A stretch of 64,000 nt of DNA, from the NCBI RefSeq assembly GCF_040436345.1, contig NC_133238.1:13602147-13666146 (forward strand). The letters are read 5' to 3'. Both the position numbers and the translations under genes were made by a program. A model generated the notes under the pieces. The model was not told the DNA's origin. It did no database searches and saw nothing but the letters and a program-made list of their open reading frames with translations. The DNA is from Pagrus major (lineage: Eukaryota; Chordata; Actinopteri; Spariformes; Sparidae). Shown here one piece after another: positions 47,201 through 59,245 of the stretch. Numbering within the stretch: position 1 is the stretch's first letter; the number at the start of each line of letters is the position of its first letter.

Positions 47201-47417
47201 TGATATGTCGTTTAGCTCTTTGAACTCTGAGATTACCGAATTGAATTTATTAAAATAAATGTTCCTGGTTTCGTTGAATGCTTTACATTGTAGGAGATGA
47301 TGTCTACATACATGATGTCTTGTTCTGATGTTGTAGATCATCTTGGCTCTAGGGAACTACATGAACAGCAGTAAGAGGGGAGCTGTGTACGGATTCAAGC
47401 TGCAGAGTTTAGACTTG

Positions 47418-47481
<64 letters not shown>

Positions 47482-50400
47482 GACCTCCTCTGATTGGTCA
47501 GAAACATATGAGATCATGACACACGGTGTGTTTGTGTTCAGCTGCTGGAGACGAAGTCGACCGACCGGACACAGACGTTACTTCATTACATCGCCAACGT
47601 GGTGAGAGAGAAATATCCTGTAGTGTCTCTGTTCTACAACGAGCTGCACTACGTCGACAAGGCTGCTGCAGGTGAGTCTGTCAACCAATCAGAAGTCTGC
47701 ATACTCATCAGACTGTGGGATGCTCACCTGTGTGTTTCACCTGTGTCTCACCGTGTGCAGTGAGTCTGGAGAACGTGTTGTGTGACGTGAAGGAGCTGCA
47801 GCGCGGCATGGAGCTCACCTGGAGAGAGTTCAGCGTCCAACACAACAGCACACTCAAAGACTTCATCAGCAGGCACGAATCACGACTCAGCAAGCTGCAG
47901 GAGGACGCACGCATTGCCCAGGTGACATCATACACACACCTGATCACACCTGACCAGGTGACATCATACACACACCTGATCACACCTGACCAGGTGACAT
48001 CATACACACACCTGATTACACCTGACCAGGTGACATCATACACACACCTGATCACACTGTAAGGACCACACTGTAAAGACTGCACACTGTAAAGACTGCA
48101 CTATAAAGACCACACAGTAAAGACTACACACTGTAAAGACCACACTGTAAAGACTACACTGTAAAGACCACACTGTAAAGACCACATGTAAAGACTACAC
48201 ACTGTAAAGACTACACACTGTAAAGACCACACTGTAAAGACTACACACAGTAAAGACCACACTGTAAAGACCACATGTAAAGACTACACACAGTAAAGAC
48301 CACACTGTAAAGACCACATGTAAAGACTACACACAGTAAAGACCACACTGTAAAGACTACACTGTAAAGACCACACTGTAAGGACTACACAGTAAAGACC
48401 ACACTGTAAAGACTACACACAGTAAAGACCACACTGTAAAGACTACACACAGTAAAGACCACACTGTAAAGACCACACTGTAAAGACTACACACAGTAAA
48501 GACCACACTGTAAAGACCACACTGTAAAGACTACACACAGTAAAGACCACACTGTAAAGACTACACTGTAAAGACCACACTGTAAAGACTACACTGTAAA
48601 GACCACACTGTAAAGACTACACTGTAAAGACCACACTGTAAAGACTACACTGTAAAGACTACACTGTAAAGACTACACACTGTAAAGACCACACTGTAAA
48701 GACCACACAGTAAAGACCACACAGTAAAGACCACACTGTAAAGACTACACACAGTAAAGACCACACTGTAAAGACTACACACAGTAAAGACCACACCGTA
48801 AAGACCACACTGTAAAGACTACACTGTAAAGACCACACTGTAAAGACTACACTGTAAAGACTACACTGTAAAGACTACACTGTAAAGACCACACACTGTA
48901 AAGACCACACTGTAAAGACCACACTGTAAAGACCACACTGTAAAGACTACACTGTAAAGACCACACTGTAAAGACCACACTGTAAAGACTACACACAGTA
49001 AAGACCACACTGTAAAGACTACACACTGTAAAGACTACACACAGTAAAGACCACACTGTAAAGACTACACACAGTAAAGACCACACTGTAAAGACTACAC
49101 ACAGTAAAGACTACACTGTAAAGACTACACTGTAAAGACCACACTGTAAAGACCACACTGTAAAGACTACACAGTAAAGACCACACTGTAAAGACTACAC
49201 ACAGTAAAGACCACACTGTAAAGACTACACACTGTAAAGACTACACACAGTAAAGACCACACTGTAAAGACTACACACAGTAAAGACCACACTGTAAAGA
49301 CCACACTGTAAAGACTACACTGTAAAGACTACACACTGTAAAGACCACACTGTAAAGACCACACACTGTAAAGACCACACAGTAAAGACCACACTGTAAA
49401 GACTACACTGTAAAGACTACACTGTAAAGACTACACTGTAAAGACCACACTGTAAAGACCACACAGTAAAGACTACACACAGTAAAGACCACACTGTAAA
49501 GACCACATGTAAAGACTACACACAGTAAAGACCACACTGTAAAGACCACACTGTAAGGACTACACAGTAAAGACCACACTGTAAAGACTACACACAGTAA
49601 AGACCACACTGTAAAGACTACACACAGTAAAGACCACACTGTAAAGACTACACACAGTAAAGACTACACACAGTAAAGACCACACTGTAAAGACTACACA
49701 CTGTAAAGACCACACTGTAAAGACTACACACAGTAAAGACCACACTGTAAAGACCACACTGTAAGGACTACACTGTAAAGACCACACTGTAAGGACTACA
49801 CTGTAAACACCATACTGTAAGGACCACACTAAAAGACCACACAGTAAAGACCACACATTATAAAGACTTCACACAGTAAAGACCACATTGTAAGGACTAC
49901 ACTGTAAACACCATACTGTAAGGACCACACTATAAAGACCACACTGTAAAGACTACATACAGTAAAGACCACACTGTAAAGACTACACACTGTAAAGACT
50001 ACACACAGTAAAGACCACACTGTAAAGACTACACACAGTAAAGACCACACAGTAAAGACCACACTGTAAAGACTACACACAGTAAAGACCACACAGTAAA
50101 GACCACACTGTAAAGACTACACACAGTAAAGACCACACTGTAAAGACCACATGTAAAGACTACACACAGTAAAGACCACACTGTAAAGACTACACTGTAA
50201 AGACCACACTGTAAGGACTACACAGTAAAGACCACACTGTAAAGACTACACACAGTAAAGACCACACTGTAAAGACCACATGTAAAGACTACACACAGTA
50301 AAGACCACACTGTAAGGACTACACTGTAAACACCATACTGTGAGGACCACACTAAAAGACCACACAGTAAAGACCACACATTATAAAGACTTCACACAGT

Positions 50401-52411
50401 AAAGACCACATTGTAAGGACTACACTGTAAACACCATACTGTAAGGACCACACTATAAAGACCACACAGTGTGAAAACTAAGTGTTGATCAATTTTGTTG
50501 GGGCTCATTTTAGGACGCGTTTGAAGACGTGGTGAAATTCTTTGGGGAGAGCTCGAAGACGATGCCGCCGTCTGTCTTCTTCCCCATCTTTGTTCGTTTC
50601 ATTAAAGCGTACAGGGTGAGTAACCCTGCCTCCTCTGGAGGTGGCGTGGTCGATGAATCTCAATCTCCTCCCACGTCGTTCATGTTGAGACGAAGCCTAA
50701 AACAATACAATAAGAAGTCATGTATTTAAAGTGTGTTAAATTCTGTACATTCAGCTGGCGGAGGAGGAGAATGAGCAGAGGAGGCGTCAGGAGCAGATGT
50801 TACTGGAGAAACTAGAGCAGGAGGAGCAACAGGAGGAGGAGGAGACCAAGGTGACACTGACCTCTGACCTTCAGGGTTCATAGCTCCTGGGGTTCATTTA
50901 CTGATGGATCTATTTGTTCTCTAGCTGAGCTGTCAAAAGTCTCAGTCGAGGTTTTAATGAGCTTAGTTTAAGTTTAAAGTGGAAGATTGAAATACTGATG
51001 ACTCACAACATGACTCCCCTCCTCCTCCCAGTCTCCCTCCCACAGGGGGAAGAGGCAGCAGCAGGAGCTGATCACTGAGCTCAGACGACGACAAGGAAAA
51101 GACAGCCGCCATGTTTACGAAGGGAAGGACGGCGCCATAGAGGACATCATCACAGGTAAACACACGGTCACGGGTAAACACACGGTCACAGTAAACACAC
51201 GGTCACAGTAAACACACGGTCACAGTAAACACACGGTCACAGTAAACACGGTCACAGTAAAGACACGGTCGCAGTAAAGACACGGTCGCAGTAAACACAC
51301 GGTCGCAGTAAACACACGGTCACAGTAAACACGGTCACAGTAAACACACGGTCACAGTAAACACGGTCACAGTAAACACGGTCACAGTAAACACACGGTC
51401 ACAGTAAACACAGTCACAGTAAACACACGGTCACGGGTAAACACACAGTCACAGTAAACACACGGTCACAGTAAACACACGGTCACGGGTAAACACACGG
51501 TCACAGTAAACACAGTCGCAGTAAACACACGGTCACAGTAAAGACACAGTCATAGTAAACACGGTCACAGTAAACACACGGTCACAGTAAACACGGTCAC
51601 AGTAAACACGGTCGCAGTAAAGACACGGTCGCAGTAAAGACACGGTCGCAGTAAAGACACGGTCGCAGTAAAGACACGGTCGCAGTAAACACACGGTCAC
51701 AGTAAACACGGTCACAGTAAACACACGGTCACAGTAAACACAGTCACAGTAAACACACGGTCACGGGTAAACACACAGTCACAGTAAACACACGGTCACG
51801 GGTAAACACACGGTCACAGTAAACACACGGTCACAGTAAACACACGGTCACAGTAAACACGGTCACAGTAAACACACGGTCACAGTAAAGACACAGTCAT
51901 AGTAAACACGGTCACAGTAAACACACGGTCACAGTAAACACACAGTCATAGTAAACACGGTCACAGTAAACACGGTCACAGTAAACACGGTCACAGTAAA
52001 GACACGGTCGCAGTAAAGACACGGTCGCAGTAAAGACACGGTCGCAGTAAACACACGGTCACAGTAAACACGGTCACAGTAAACACGGTCACAGTAAACA
52101 CACGGTCACAGTAAACACACAGTCACAGTAAACACACGGTCACAGTAAACACACGGTCACGGGTAAACACACGGTCACAGGTAAACACAGTCATAACAGC
52201 ACACATGAGGATATAATCCACAAAATAAAACATACTGACACACTGATCCCTGTCTGTAGTACAGCCCTCAGGTGTTTCCTGTCTGCCGTCTGATTGGCTG
52301 TTTTGTTTTTCTTCACCTGTAGCTCTGAAGACCGTCCCTTTCACGGCCCGATCAGCCAAACGCAGCTCTCGCTTCTTCTGTGACCCCGCCCACTCTGAGG
52401 AGCACTACTGA
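27757..52411 (+). CDS. fmnl2: Formin-like protein 2, complete, 27 coding exons
   Basis: Exons (all GT-AG, phases consistent): 27757-27873, 30710-30793, 31358-31438, 31619-31695, 34520-34603, 35525-35668, 35745-35871, 36005-36081, 37634-37727, 37938-38012, 38228-38338, 38576-38725, 38854-38955, 39075-39295, 40029-40132, 40382-40570, 43974-44098, 44509-44711, 46205-46439, 46722-46790, 47337-47417, 47542-47671, 47761-47921, 50514-50615, 50755-50850, 51032-51155, 52323-52411; 1083 aa. It is a diaphanous-related formin nucleating and elongating actin at the cortex. MGNAES gives N-myristoylation. GBD/FH3 spans about residues 25-470, then a coiled coil, FH1 polyproline (about 530-605), FH2 (about 613-985, with [12 protein letters not shown]) and DAD ([18 protein letters not shown]). 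[15 protein letters not shown] and the C-terminal HSEEHY favour FMNL2 over FMNL1/3. Confidence 0.93.
27884..27925. repeat. (CA)n at the fmnl2 exon 1 donor
   Basis: CACACA repeats begin about ten bases after the exon 1 splice donor (CTG|GTAAATA). (GT)n tracts likewise abut the acceptors of exon 3 (31318-31350) and exon 11 (38164-38224), and (CA)n follows the donor of exon 21 (47421-47480). Confidence 0.9.
28290..28760. repeat. 27/28-bp minisatellite with telomere-like core, fmnl2 intron 1
   Basis: About 16 copies of GGATCCAGCATGGTTGGGTT followed by AGGGGTT or AGGGGCT. Each unit contains GGGTTAGGGG. A shorter telomere-like GGGTTAGGGTT stretch occurs later in the same intron (30485-30600). Confidence 0.92.
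28761..29645. other. fmnl2 intron 1, unassigned sequence
   Basis: Mostly unique DNA. A short frame at 29213-29422 resembles no protein that I recognise. The stretch may be an old element next to the Tc1 remnant, but no termini are visible. Confidence 0.35.
29650..30330 (+). pseudogene. Tc1/mariner-like transposase remnant, fmnl2 intron 1
   Basis: The plus strand encodes [21 protein letters not shown], the DDE block around the second catalytic Asp in Tc1-like transposases (WTDESKF type). Then come [11 protein letters not shown] and, across stops and frameshifts, pieces resembling the QQ.N.PKH and SPDLNPIE regions. Numerous stops show an old, inactive copy. Terminal repeats were not found. Confidence 0.75.
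31510..31615. repeat. CTGTCTCTCTACCTGTCTGT tract before fmnl2 exon 4
   Basis: Three to four copies of a ~33-bp pyrimidine-rich unit directly upstream of the exon 4 acceptor (TTCTACAG|AAG). It may double as the polypyrimidine tract. Confidence 0.8.
31700..31960. repeat. (ATC)n, (CT)n and (GT)n compound microsatellite, fmnl2 intron 4
   Basis: CATCATCACC triplets (31700-31835) are followed by CTCTCTCT, ATTCAAATTCAAATT and (GT)n at 31905-31957. The AATTCAAATTCAA piece is the 3' tail of the LINE that follows. Confidence 0.88.
31888..33345 (-). pseudogene. Non-LTR retrotransposon (LINE) 3' part, fmnl2 intron 4
   Basis: On the minus strand a reverse transcriptase segment reads [18 protein letters not shown] (catalytic YADD at about 33135-33160), then [15 protein letters not shown], then [13 protein letters not shown]-terminal piece, [19 protein letters not shown], has the Zn-finger-like CxxC...H...C pattern of LINE ORF2 C-termini. 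The 3' end is a TTGAATTTGAATT-type tail at 31888-31905. Stops and a microsatellite interrupt it. I do not assign a clade. Confidence 0.8.
33411..33653. repeat. CTCTGACCTGTCTGTCTCTC minisatellite
   Basis: About ten variable units of CTGACCTGTCTGTCTCTCTC. Related arrays lie at 34178-34512 and 36845-37370 in other parts of the gene. Frames rich in Arg/Glu/Thr on the minus strand are repeat artefacts. Confidence 0.92.
33654..34175 (-). mobile_element. LINE 3' fragment, second copy, fmnl2 intron 4
   Basis: It starts with a (TTCAA)n tail and CTTTATTGGCATGAATGTT then TGTTGCCAAAGCATC, the same 3' end as the fragments at 37371 and 46937. The rest (GAGTGTTACATATTGTGC and onward) is non-coding 3' UTR-like sequence with an A-rich tract. 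Confidence 0.7.
34178..34512. repeat. CTCTGACCTGTCTGTCTCTC minisatellite upstream of fmnl2 exon 5
   Basis: About 14 units ending 8 bp before the exon 5 acceptor (GGTGTAG|GTGGGTC), so the array forms the polypyrimidine region of that acceptor. Confidence 0.92.
34690..35295. other. Probable non-coding element in fmnl2 intron 5
   Basis: A distinct block begins near GGGGGACACAGGTGCGGACC and ends near GAGTGCCCTCACAACATG. It has no coding frame; its look is that of a short non-autonomous insertion, but terminal repeats could not be confirmed by eye. Confidence 0.35.
36067..36845. repeat. 57-bp array built from the fmnl2 exon 8 end and its splice donor
   Basis: About 14 copies at 57-bp (some 54- or 56-bp) spacing. 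Each includes AACAGGAACCCCAGGTCAGT, the last 14 nt of exon 8 (AACAGGAACCCCAG) plus its donor GTCAGT, then intronic ACTGCACACATGTACTAATA sequence. The first copy is the real exon border at 36081. The others are potential decoy donors; a minority carry AATTCAGGTCAGT instead. Confidence 0.95.
36846..37370. repeat. CTCTGACCTGTCTCCCTCTC minisatellite, fmnl2 intron 8
   Basis: Pyrimidine-rich units of 18-26 bp follow directly on the exon-derived array. Confidence 0.92.
37371..37600 (-). mobile_element. LINE 3' fragment, fmnl2 intron 8
   Basis: AGCTTTATTGGCATGACAAG, then TATTGCCAAAGCATATAAC, an A-rich stretch, and GTCCCTCAGTCTGTGGCAGG. This is the same family as at 33654 and 46937, and it is inserted inside the CTCTGACCTGTC array, which resumes at 37596. 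Confidence 0.7.
39380..39830 (+). pseudogene. Tc1-like transposase remnant, fmnl2 intron 14
   Basis: In one frame, [20 protein letters not shown] matches the helix-turn-helix/linker region of Tc1-like transposases (GRPRK.T.RDRRSL pattern). Later pieces in the same region read LWGQCYEL and [19 protein letters not shown], the block before the third catalytic residue. Stops and deletions show a dead copy. Confidence 0.65.
40165..40330. repeat. CACTCAAATACTACAAGTA repeat, fmnl2 intron 15
   Basis: About eight copies of an ~18-bp unit (GTACACTCAAATACTACAA) between the two FH1-coding exons. Confidence 0.88.
40841..42952. repeat. 2.1-kb TGGTGACATGG satellite-like array, fmnl2 intron 16
   Basis: TGGTGACA octamers with TGGTGACAGTGACATGG, GATGATATGG and GGTAACATGG variants form a higher-order pattern. 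All three minus-strand frames stay open for hundreds of codons (Ser/Pro/Cys/His-rich) because the unit lacks stops on that strand. These are not genes. Confidence 0.95.
42953..43973. other. Remainder of fmnl2 intron 16
   Basis: Mostly unique. Includes a short CATCATCATC tract (43440-43465) and a small GGTTAGGATTCTCAGGGGAT duplication near 43700. No exon with conserved coding content is seen; direct joining of 40570 to 43974 preserves the frame. Confidence 0.5.
44930..46170. repeat. 35-bp G-rich minisatellite, ~35 copies, fmnl2 intron 18
   Basis: The unit is CCTTCACACA followed by GGGTTAGGGGTAGGG and (C/T)TGGGTT(A/G)GT, repeated with very little variation. Every unit has four runs of at least three G on the coding strand. 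The array fills most of the intron and ends 34 bp before the exon 19 acceptor. Confidence 0.97.
46440..46680. repeat. GACAGACAGACAGGTGGAGA array, fmnl2 intron 19
   Basis: Units of about 40 bp built from GACAGACAGACAGGTGGAGAGAAAGACAGACGGA-like sequence begin a few bases after the exon 19 donor (CCA|GTAAGAAAGACAGAC) and fill the intron almost to exon 20. Confidence 0.92.
46937..47310 (-). mobile_element. LINE 3' fragment, fmnl2 intron 20
   Basis: ATTCAAATTCAAAGGGGCTTTATTGGCATG starts the fragment (tail at the left because it is on minus). It extends through GTTGGGCAGCAGGTTGCCCTG and CTCCCAGGAGTATTTT, matching 31960-32110. On minus it encodes the C-terminal [18 protein letters not shown] segment. 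Confidence 0.78.
47919..48058. repeat. 36-bp array carrying the fmnl2 exon 23 donor, 4 copies
   Basis: CAGGTGACATCATACACACA occurs at 47919, 47955, 47991 and 48027. In the first copy CAG is the end of exon 23 and GTGACA its donor. The other three copies reproduce CAG|GTGACA in intron sequence. Confidence 0.93.
48059..50470. repeat. 2.4-kb array of ACTGTAAAGACCACAC, fmnl2 intron 23
   Basis: Units of 14-17 bp (CTGTAAAGACTACAC, ACAGTAAAGACCACAC) repeat irregularly, with larger duplications: the stretch near 49800-49930 recurs near 50320-50450. Minus-strand Val/Phe/Ser/Leu/Cys frames are artefacts. Confidence 0.95.
51151..52195. repeat. ~1-kb GTAAACACACGGTCACA array seeded at fmnl2 exon 26 donor
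   Basis: Exon 26 ends ATCACAG and its donor is GTAAACACACG. The intron continues as GTCACGGGTAAACACACG and GTCACAGTAAACACACGG, so the repeat unit contains the donor and the last few exon bases. About 60 units of 15-18 bp, with a GTCGCAGTAAAGACACG sub-family in two blocks. Confidence 0.93.
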
Positions 52412-54450
52412 GAGAGAGAGAGAGAGAGAGAGAGTTTATATGTCAGCATGTTTGAGGACGATGACGCGTCTCCTTCAGCTGGCCACGCCCACTTCTAATC
52501 GATGGGACCAATCAGCACTTTGAACATTTCTAATCTGTTGATGTGAACTGATGACATCATGTTTTCTATGTTATTTTATTGGTCAGTTTGTGCACAGACC
52601 TGGTACCTAGACACCACCTGACCTTTGACCTTTGACCTCTGACCTCTGGCTTTTTGTTTTCACATCTGTTTCCTGTCAGTAGCATTATGTTCCACTCAGG
52701 CCTGACTGTTGTCAAACCAAACTTCATTCAAAAAATTGGCATTTTAATATGTCTCTTCTGATGAAGCTGCTGGAGCAGTAACAGGCTGATCTGGTGTCCG
52801 TCTGGTTAGATTCAGATTGACCAATCACAAGACAAGAAACACTCTTCTTGAACTTTTGATCGTATCACATGGTCTTCCTCAGCAGAAGATGTAGTTTAAT
52901 TGAACGGTAGCTGTTCAAATTTCCAAATTTTCAAGCACTTTAAGAGCTTCTTTTCCATGTAGGCTTAAAATTCATCTTGACTGCACATGATTTCTAAAGT
53001 AAATAAAGTTCCTCTTCCTTCACTTGAAAGAGAATAAAGGAGGACATTAAGGAGATTCTGCACATTGTTAGAAAGATGACACTGTGGAGCAGAGTCCTGT
53101 TCCAGACTGTATCATAAGATGGTGGACAGAACCACCGTGATGTCACCCGTCGCCATCTTTGTTTGTTGCAGCCAGAGGTGACTGGGGAGCTGGGGAGGAA
53201 GTCCTGATTGGATCTGGCTGAGAACCTGAGGACACGTTGCCGTGGTGATGACTAAATTCTCCCAGTTATGTTCTGTTTTACTGTAAATGAACAGAAACCA
53301 GAGACTGAGACAATGAACTCATCAAGAAATTGATGTTTCTCATAAGCTTCCATACAATCAGACTTCTGTTTGGAACCAGTGGAGTCCCTGCTGGACGTTA
53401 GACAAAATGCAGGTTTAAGACACACTGTGGATATTGTTCATATCAAATATTCAACATGGACACAAACCCCTCATGAGTTCATTATCAAACGCTGAAAGTC
53501 ACATGAAAAAACTTTGTACAAAGTTCTGGGTCAGTTCACGGTGAAGAAACTGTACCTCTCCCCAGTAAAAACCAGACCCAAAGTCCTGGTTTAGGTCAGC
53601 AGGTCTGTGGTTCTGTGGTTGTTCTGGGTTCCTCTGGTCTGTTTCTTGTACAGGGTTCTTCTCCTTTCACAATATTGTGTTCTACTGTATTTATTAGCCT
53701 TACCAGAGCTGGAGATAAAGAGTCTGGCACCTGTCTGAAGAGCTACCTTTAAATTCAGTGCATTACAAACAGGAAACAGTGTTAGCAGAAAGCACTACAC
53801 CGTCAGAACCACCTTTACAGACAAACCCTGCTTATCTGACACCCAGACTCACCCTTCGACTTCCTGAGACCAAACCTCCCTCTGAAGTCTTGCTGTTAGC
53901 CTGTTAGCTAGCACCAGAGCTGACCTGCTGTTACCTTGTTAGCTGGCACCAGAGCAGACCTGGTGTTAGCACCAGACCCACCCTGCTATTATCCTGTTAG
54001 CTTGTACCATAGCCGTGTTGCTGTTAGCTGGCACCAGAACTGACCTGCTGTTAGCACAAGAGCCATCCTGCTGTTAGCCCGTTAGCTAGCACCAGGGCCA
54101 CAGCATCACAAAGACCGGCTTCAGTCTGGAACGTGTTCGATCAGGTAACATGATGTCAGTGTGTGAAAGCAGACAGGTGGAACTTGTTTTAAAATGTGTC
54201 ACCTGATGCGGCGCTGTAGCAGACGTCAGCATGTTGCATCACTGACGGTTCAGAGTCTGAACTGATTTACCCCTCCCCTCCAGTCAAAACGAGACAAAAA
54301 CAAGACAAAAAAGTGAAACAGCACAACGTTTTCTACGTGTACATACATTTTCTATAAAGCTGTGTAGCGTTGCTCGTACTGTTTGTGTTTGTTGGTTGTT
54401 GGTGGTGATTCTGCACTTGATGGTGTAAATAAAACGCACCGTGTCCACAT
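52412..54450 (+). other. Presumed fmnl2 3' UTR
   Basis: No other frame is convincing over about 2 kb after the stop. It starts with a (GA)n tract and includes several copies of CCTGTTAGCTAGCACCAGAGC-like sequence (53895-54100). An AATAAA at 54428 is the best distal polyadenylation signal; others (53003 and 53033 region) are possible. Confidence 0.5.
54428..54433 (+). terminator. Candidate polyadenylation signal of fmnl2
   Basis: AATAAA in TGTAAATAAAACGC, 2.0 kb after the stop codon, followed within 40 nt by a GTGTCCACATGATG GT/T-containing stretch. Confidence 0.5.
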
Positions 54451-54689
54451 GATGCTGCCGTCTCTCTTCAGTACGATGGCTCTCAGTTTGATGCTGCACT
54501 CAGTGTTACAAAGAACAAACACAACCAGAGAACGTCTCCTGTTTTACATTCGATCAATACGATTCTGGAAACTGGTCGAACAACACCGAGCTTCTCATGA
54601 GGCCATCCAACCCCGAACCCACTGAACAACTGCTTCAACAACAAAACCTGCAAGAAAACACCTGCGTCACCCCAACTTCTACTCTGTAT

Positions 54690-55560
54690 CCAAAACAGGC
54701 AGGGAACAGGCAGGAAACAGGCGGGAGACCATCAGGAAACAGGCAGGAGACCATCAGGATACAGGCAGGAAACAGGCGGGAGACCATCAGGATACAGGCA
54801 GGATACAGGGAGGAAACCATCAGGATACAGGCAGGAAACCATCAGGAAACAGGTGGGAGACCATCAGGATACAGGCAGGAAACCATCAGGATACAGGCAG
54901 GAGACCATCAGGAAACAGGCAGGAGACAGGCGGGAGACCATCAGGATACAGGCAGGATACAGGCAGGAAACCATCAGGATACAGGCAGGAGACCATCAGG
55001 AAACAGGTGGGAGACCATCAGGAAACAGGCAGGAAACCATCAGGATACAGGCAGGAAACCATCAGGAAACAGGTGGGAGACCATCAGGATACAGGCAGGA
55101 AACCATCAGGATACAGGCAGGAGACCATCAGGAAACAGGCAGGAGACAGGCGGGAGACCATCAGGATACAGGCAGGAAACCATCAGGAAACAGGTGGGAG
55201 ACCATCAGGAAACAGGCAGGAAACCATCAGGATACAGGCAGGAAACCATCAGGAAACAGGTGGGAGACCATCAGGATACAGGCAGGAAACCATCAGGATA
55301 CAGGCAGGAGACAGGCGGGAGACCATCAGGATACAGGCAGGAAACCATCAGGATACAGGCAGGAGACCATCAGGAAACAGGCAGGAGACAGGCGGGAGAC
55401 CATCAGGATACAGGCGGGAGACCATCAGGAAACAGGCAGAAAACCATCAGGAAACAGGTAGAAAACAGGCAGGAAACAGGTGCGAGACCATCAGGAAACA
55501 GGTAGAAAACAGGCAGGAAACAGGTGCGAGACCATCAGGAAACAGGCAGGAAACAGTCTA
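54690..55560. repeat. ~22-bp minisatellite between fmnl2 and rgn
   Basis: Alternation of CATCAGGATACAGGCAGGAA and CATCAGGAAACAGGTGGGAG units, about 40 copies. A 300-codon plus-strand frame of Arg/Gln/Gly/Glu/Thr composition is repeat-derived, with no start context or homology. Confidence 0.95.
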
Positions 55561-55572
55561 CTCATCATTTTT

Positions 55573-55578
55573 TTTATT
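55573..55578 (-). terminator. Candidate polyadenylation signal of rgn
   Basis: AATAAA on the minus strand, about 150 nt downstream of the rgn stop codon, inside an A-rich (minus) run. Confidence 0.5.
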
Positions 55579-55724
55579 TTTAGTTATGAACTACAAATGT
55601 TGTTATGGAACAGAACCGGTATTATTAATAATATTATTGATCCAGTTCAATAACTATTGATTGCCAACAGTTTGTGACAGTGAGGTGATCTGTGCTGTGA
55701 TTGGCTGTTTGAGTCTACTGAAGA

Positions 55725-58188
<2,464 letters not shown>

Positions 58189-58256
58189 CATCATCTGTCT
58201 GCAATCACTGAACAGAAGCCAATTACTCACTCTGTTACCACGGAAACAACAGGAAC

Positions 58257-59245
58257 AACAGGGACATGTAGTACTGTTACATGTTACACACAGTAACGTG
58301 TAACAGTACTACATGTTGTAGTCTAATGTGTAACAGTACTACATGTTGTAGTCTAACGTGTAACAGTACTACATGTTGTAGTCTAACGTGTAACAGTAAC
58401 ATGTACATGTTGTAGCCTCACATGTAACAGTACTACATGTTGTAGTCTAACGTGTAACAGTACTACATGTTGTAGTCTCACGTGTAACAGTACTACATGT
58501 TGTAGTCTAACGTGTAACAGTACTACATGTTGTAGTCTAACGTGTAACAGTACTACATGTTGTAGTCTAACGTGTAACAGTACTACATGTTGTAGTCTCA
58601 CATGTAACAGTACTACATGTTGTAGTCTCACATGTAACAGTACTACAACATGTAGTACTGTTACATGTTACACACAGTAACGTGTAACAGTACTACATGT
58701 TGTAGTCTAACGTGTAACAGTACTACATGTTGTAGTCTAACGTGTAACAGTACTACATGTTGTAGTCTAACGTGTAACAGTACTACATGTTGTAGTCTAA
58801 CGTGTAACAGTACTACATGTTGTAATCTAACGTGTAACAGTACTACATGTTGTAGTCTAACGTGTAACAGTACTACATGTTGTAGTCTAACGTGTAACAG
58901 TACTACATGTTGTAGTCTAACGTGTAACAGTACTACATGTTGTAATCTAACGTGTAACAGTACTACATGTTGTAATATAACGTGTAACAGTACTACACGT
59001 TGTAGTCTAACGTGTAACAGTACTACACGTTGTAGTCTAACGTGTAACAGTACTACATGTTGTAGTCTAACGTGTAACAGTACTACATGTTGTAGTCTAA
59101 CGTGTAACAGTACTACATGTTGTAGTCTAACGTGTAACAGTACTACATGTTGTAGTCTAACGTGTAACAGTACTACATGTTGTAGTCTAACGTGTAACAG
59201 TACTACATGTTGTAGTCTCACATGTAACAGTACTACATGTTGTAG
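58257..59245. repeat. 30-bp palindrome-rich minisatellite upstream of rgn coding region
   Basis: About 32 copies of CGTGTAACAGTACTACATGT followed by TGTAGTCTAA. Two sub-arrays (from 58267 and from 58655) each begin with the same inverted repeat, TAGTACTGTTACATGTTAC / GTAACGTGTAACAGTACTA around ACACA. The unit length is a multiple of three, so long frames on both strands appear (Thr/Cys/Ser or Val/Leu/Gln/His-rich); they are artefacts. Confidence 0.95.

Noticed and set aside
48059-50470. Regular direct repeats resembling a CRISPR-like or satellite centromere array
   Set aside because: No unique spacers of constant length, eukaryotic intron context, and irregular unit boundaries: an ordinary minisatellite.
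54597-55505. A 302-codon plus-strand frame (Gln/Arg/Gly/Glu/Thr-rich)
   Set aside because: It coincides with the 22-bp minisatellite; a second frame is open over the same DNA and no homology is recognisable.
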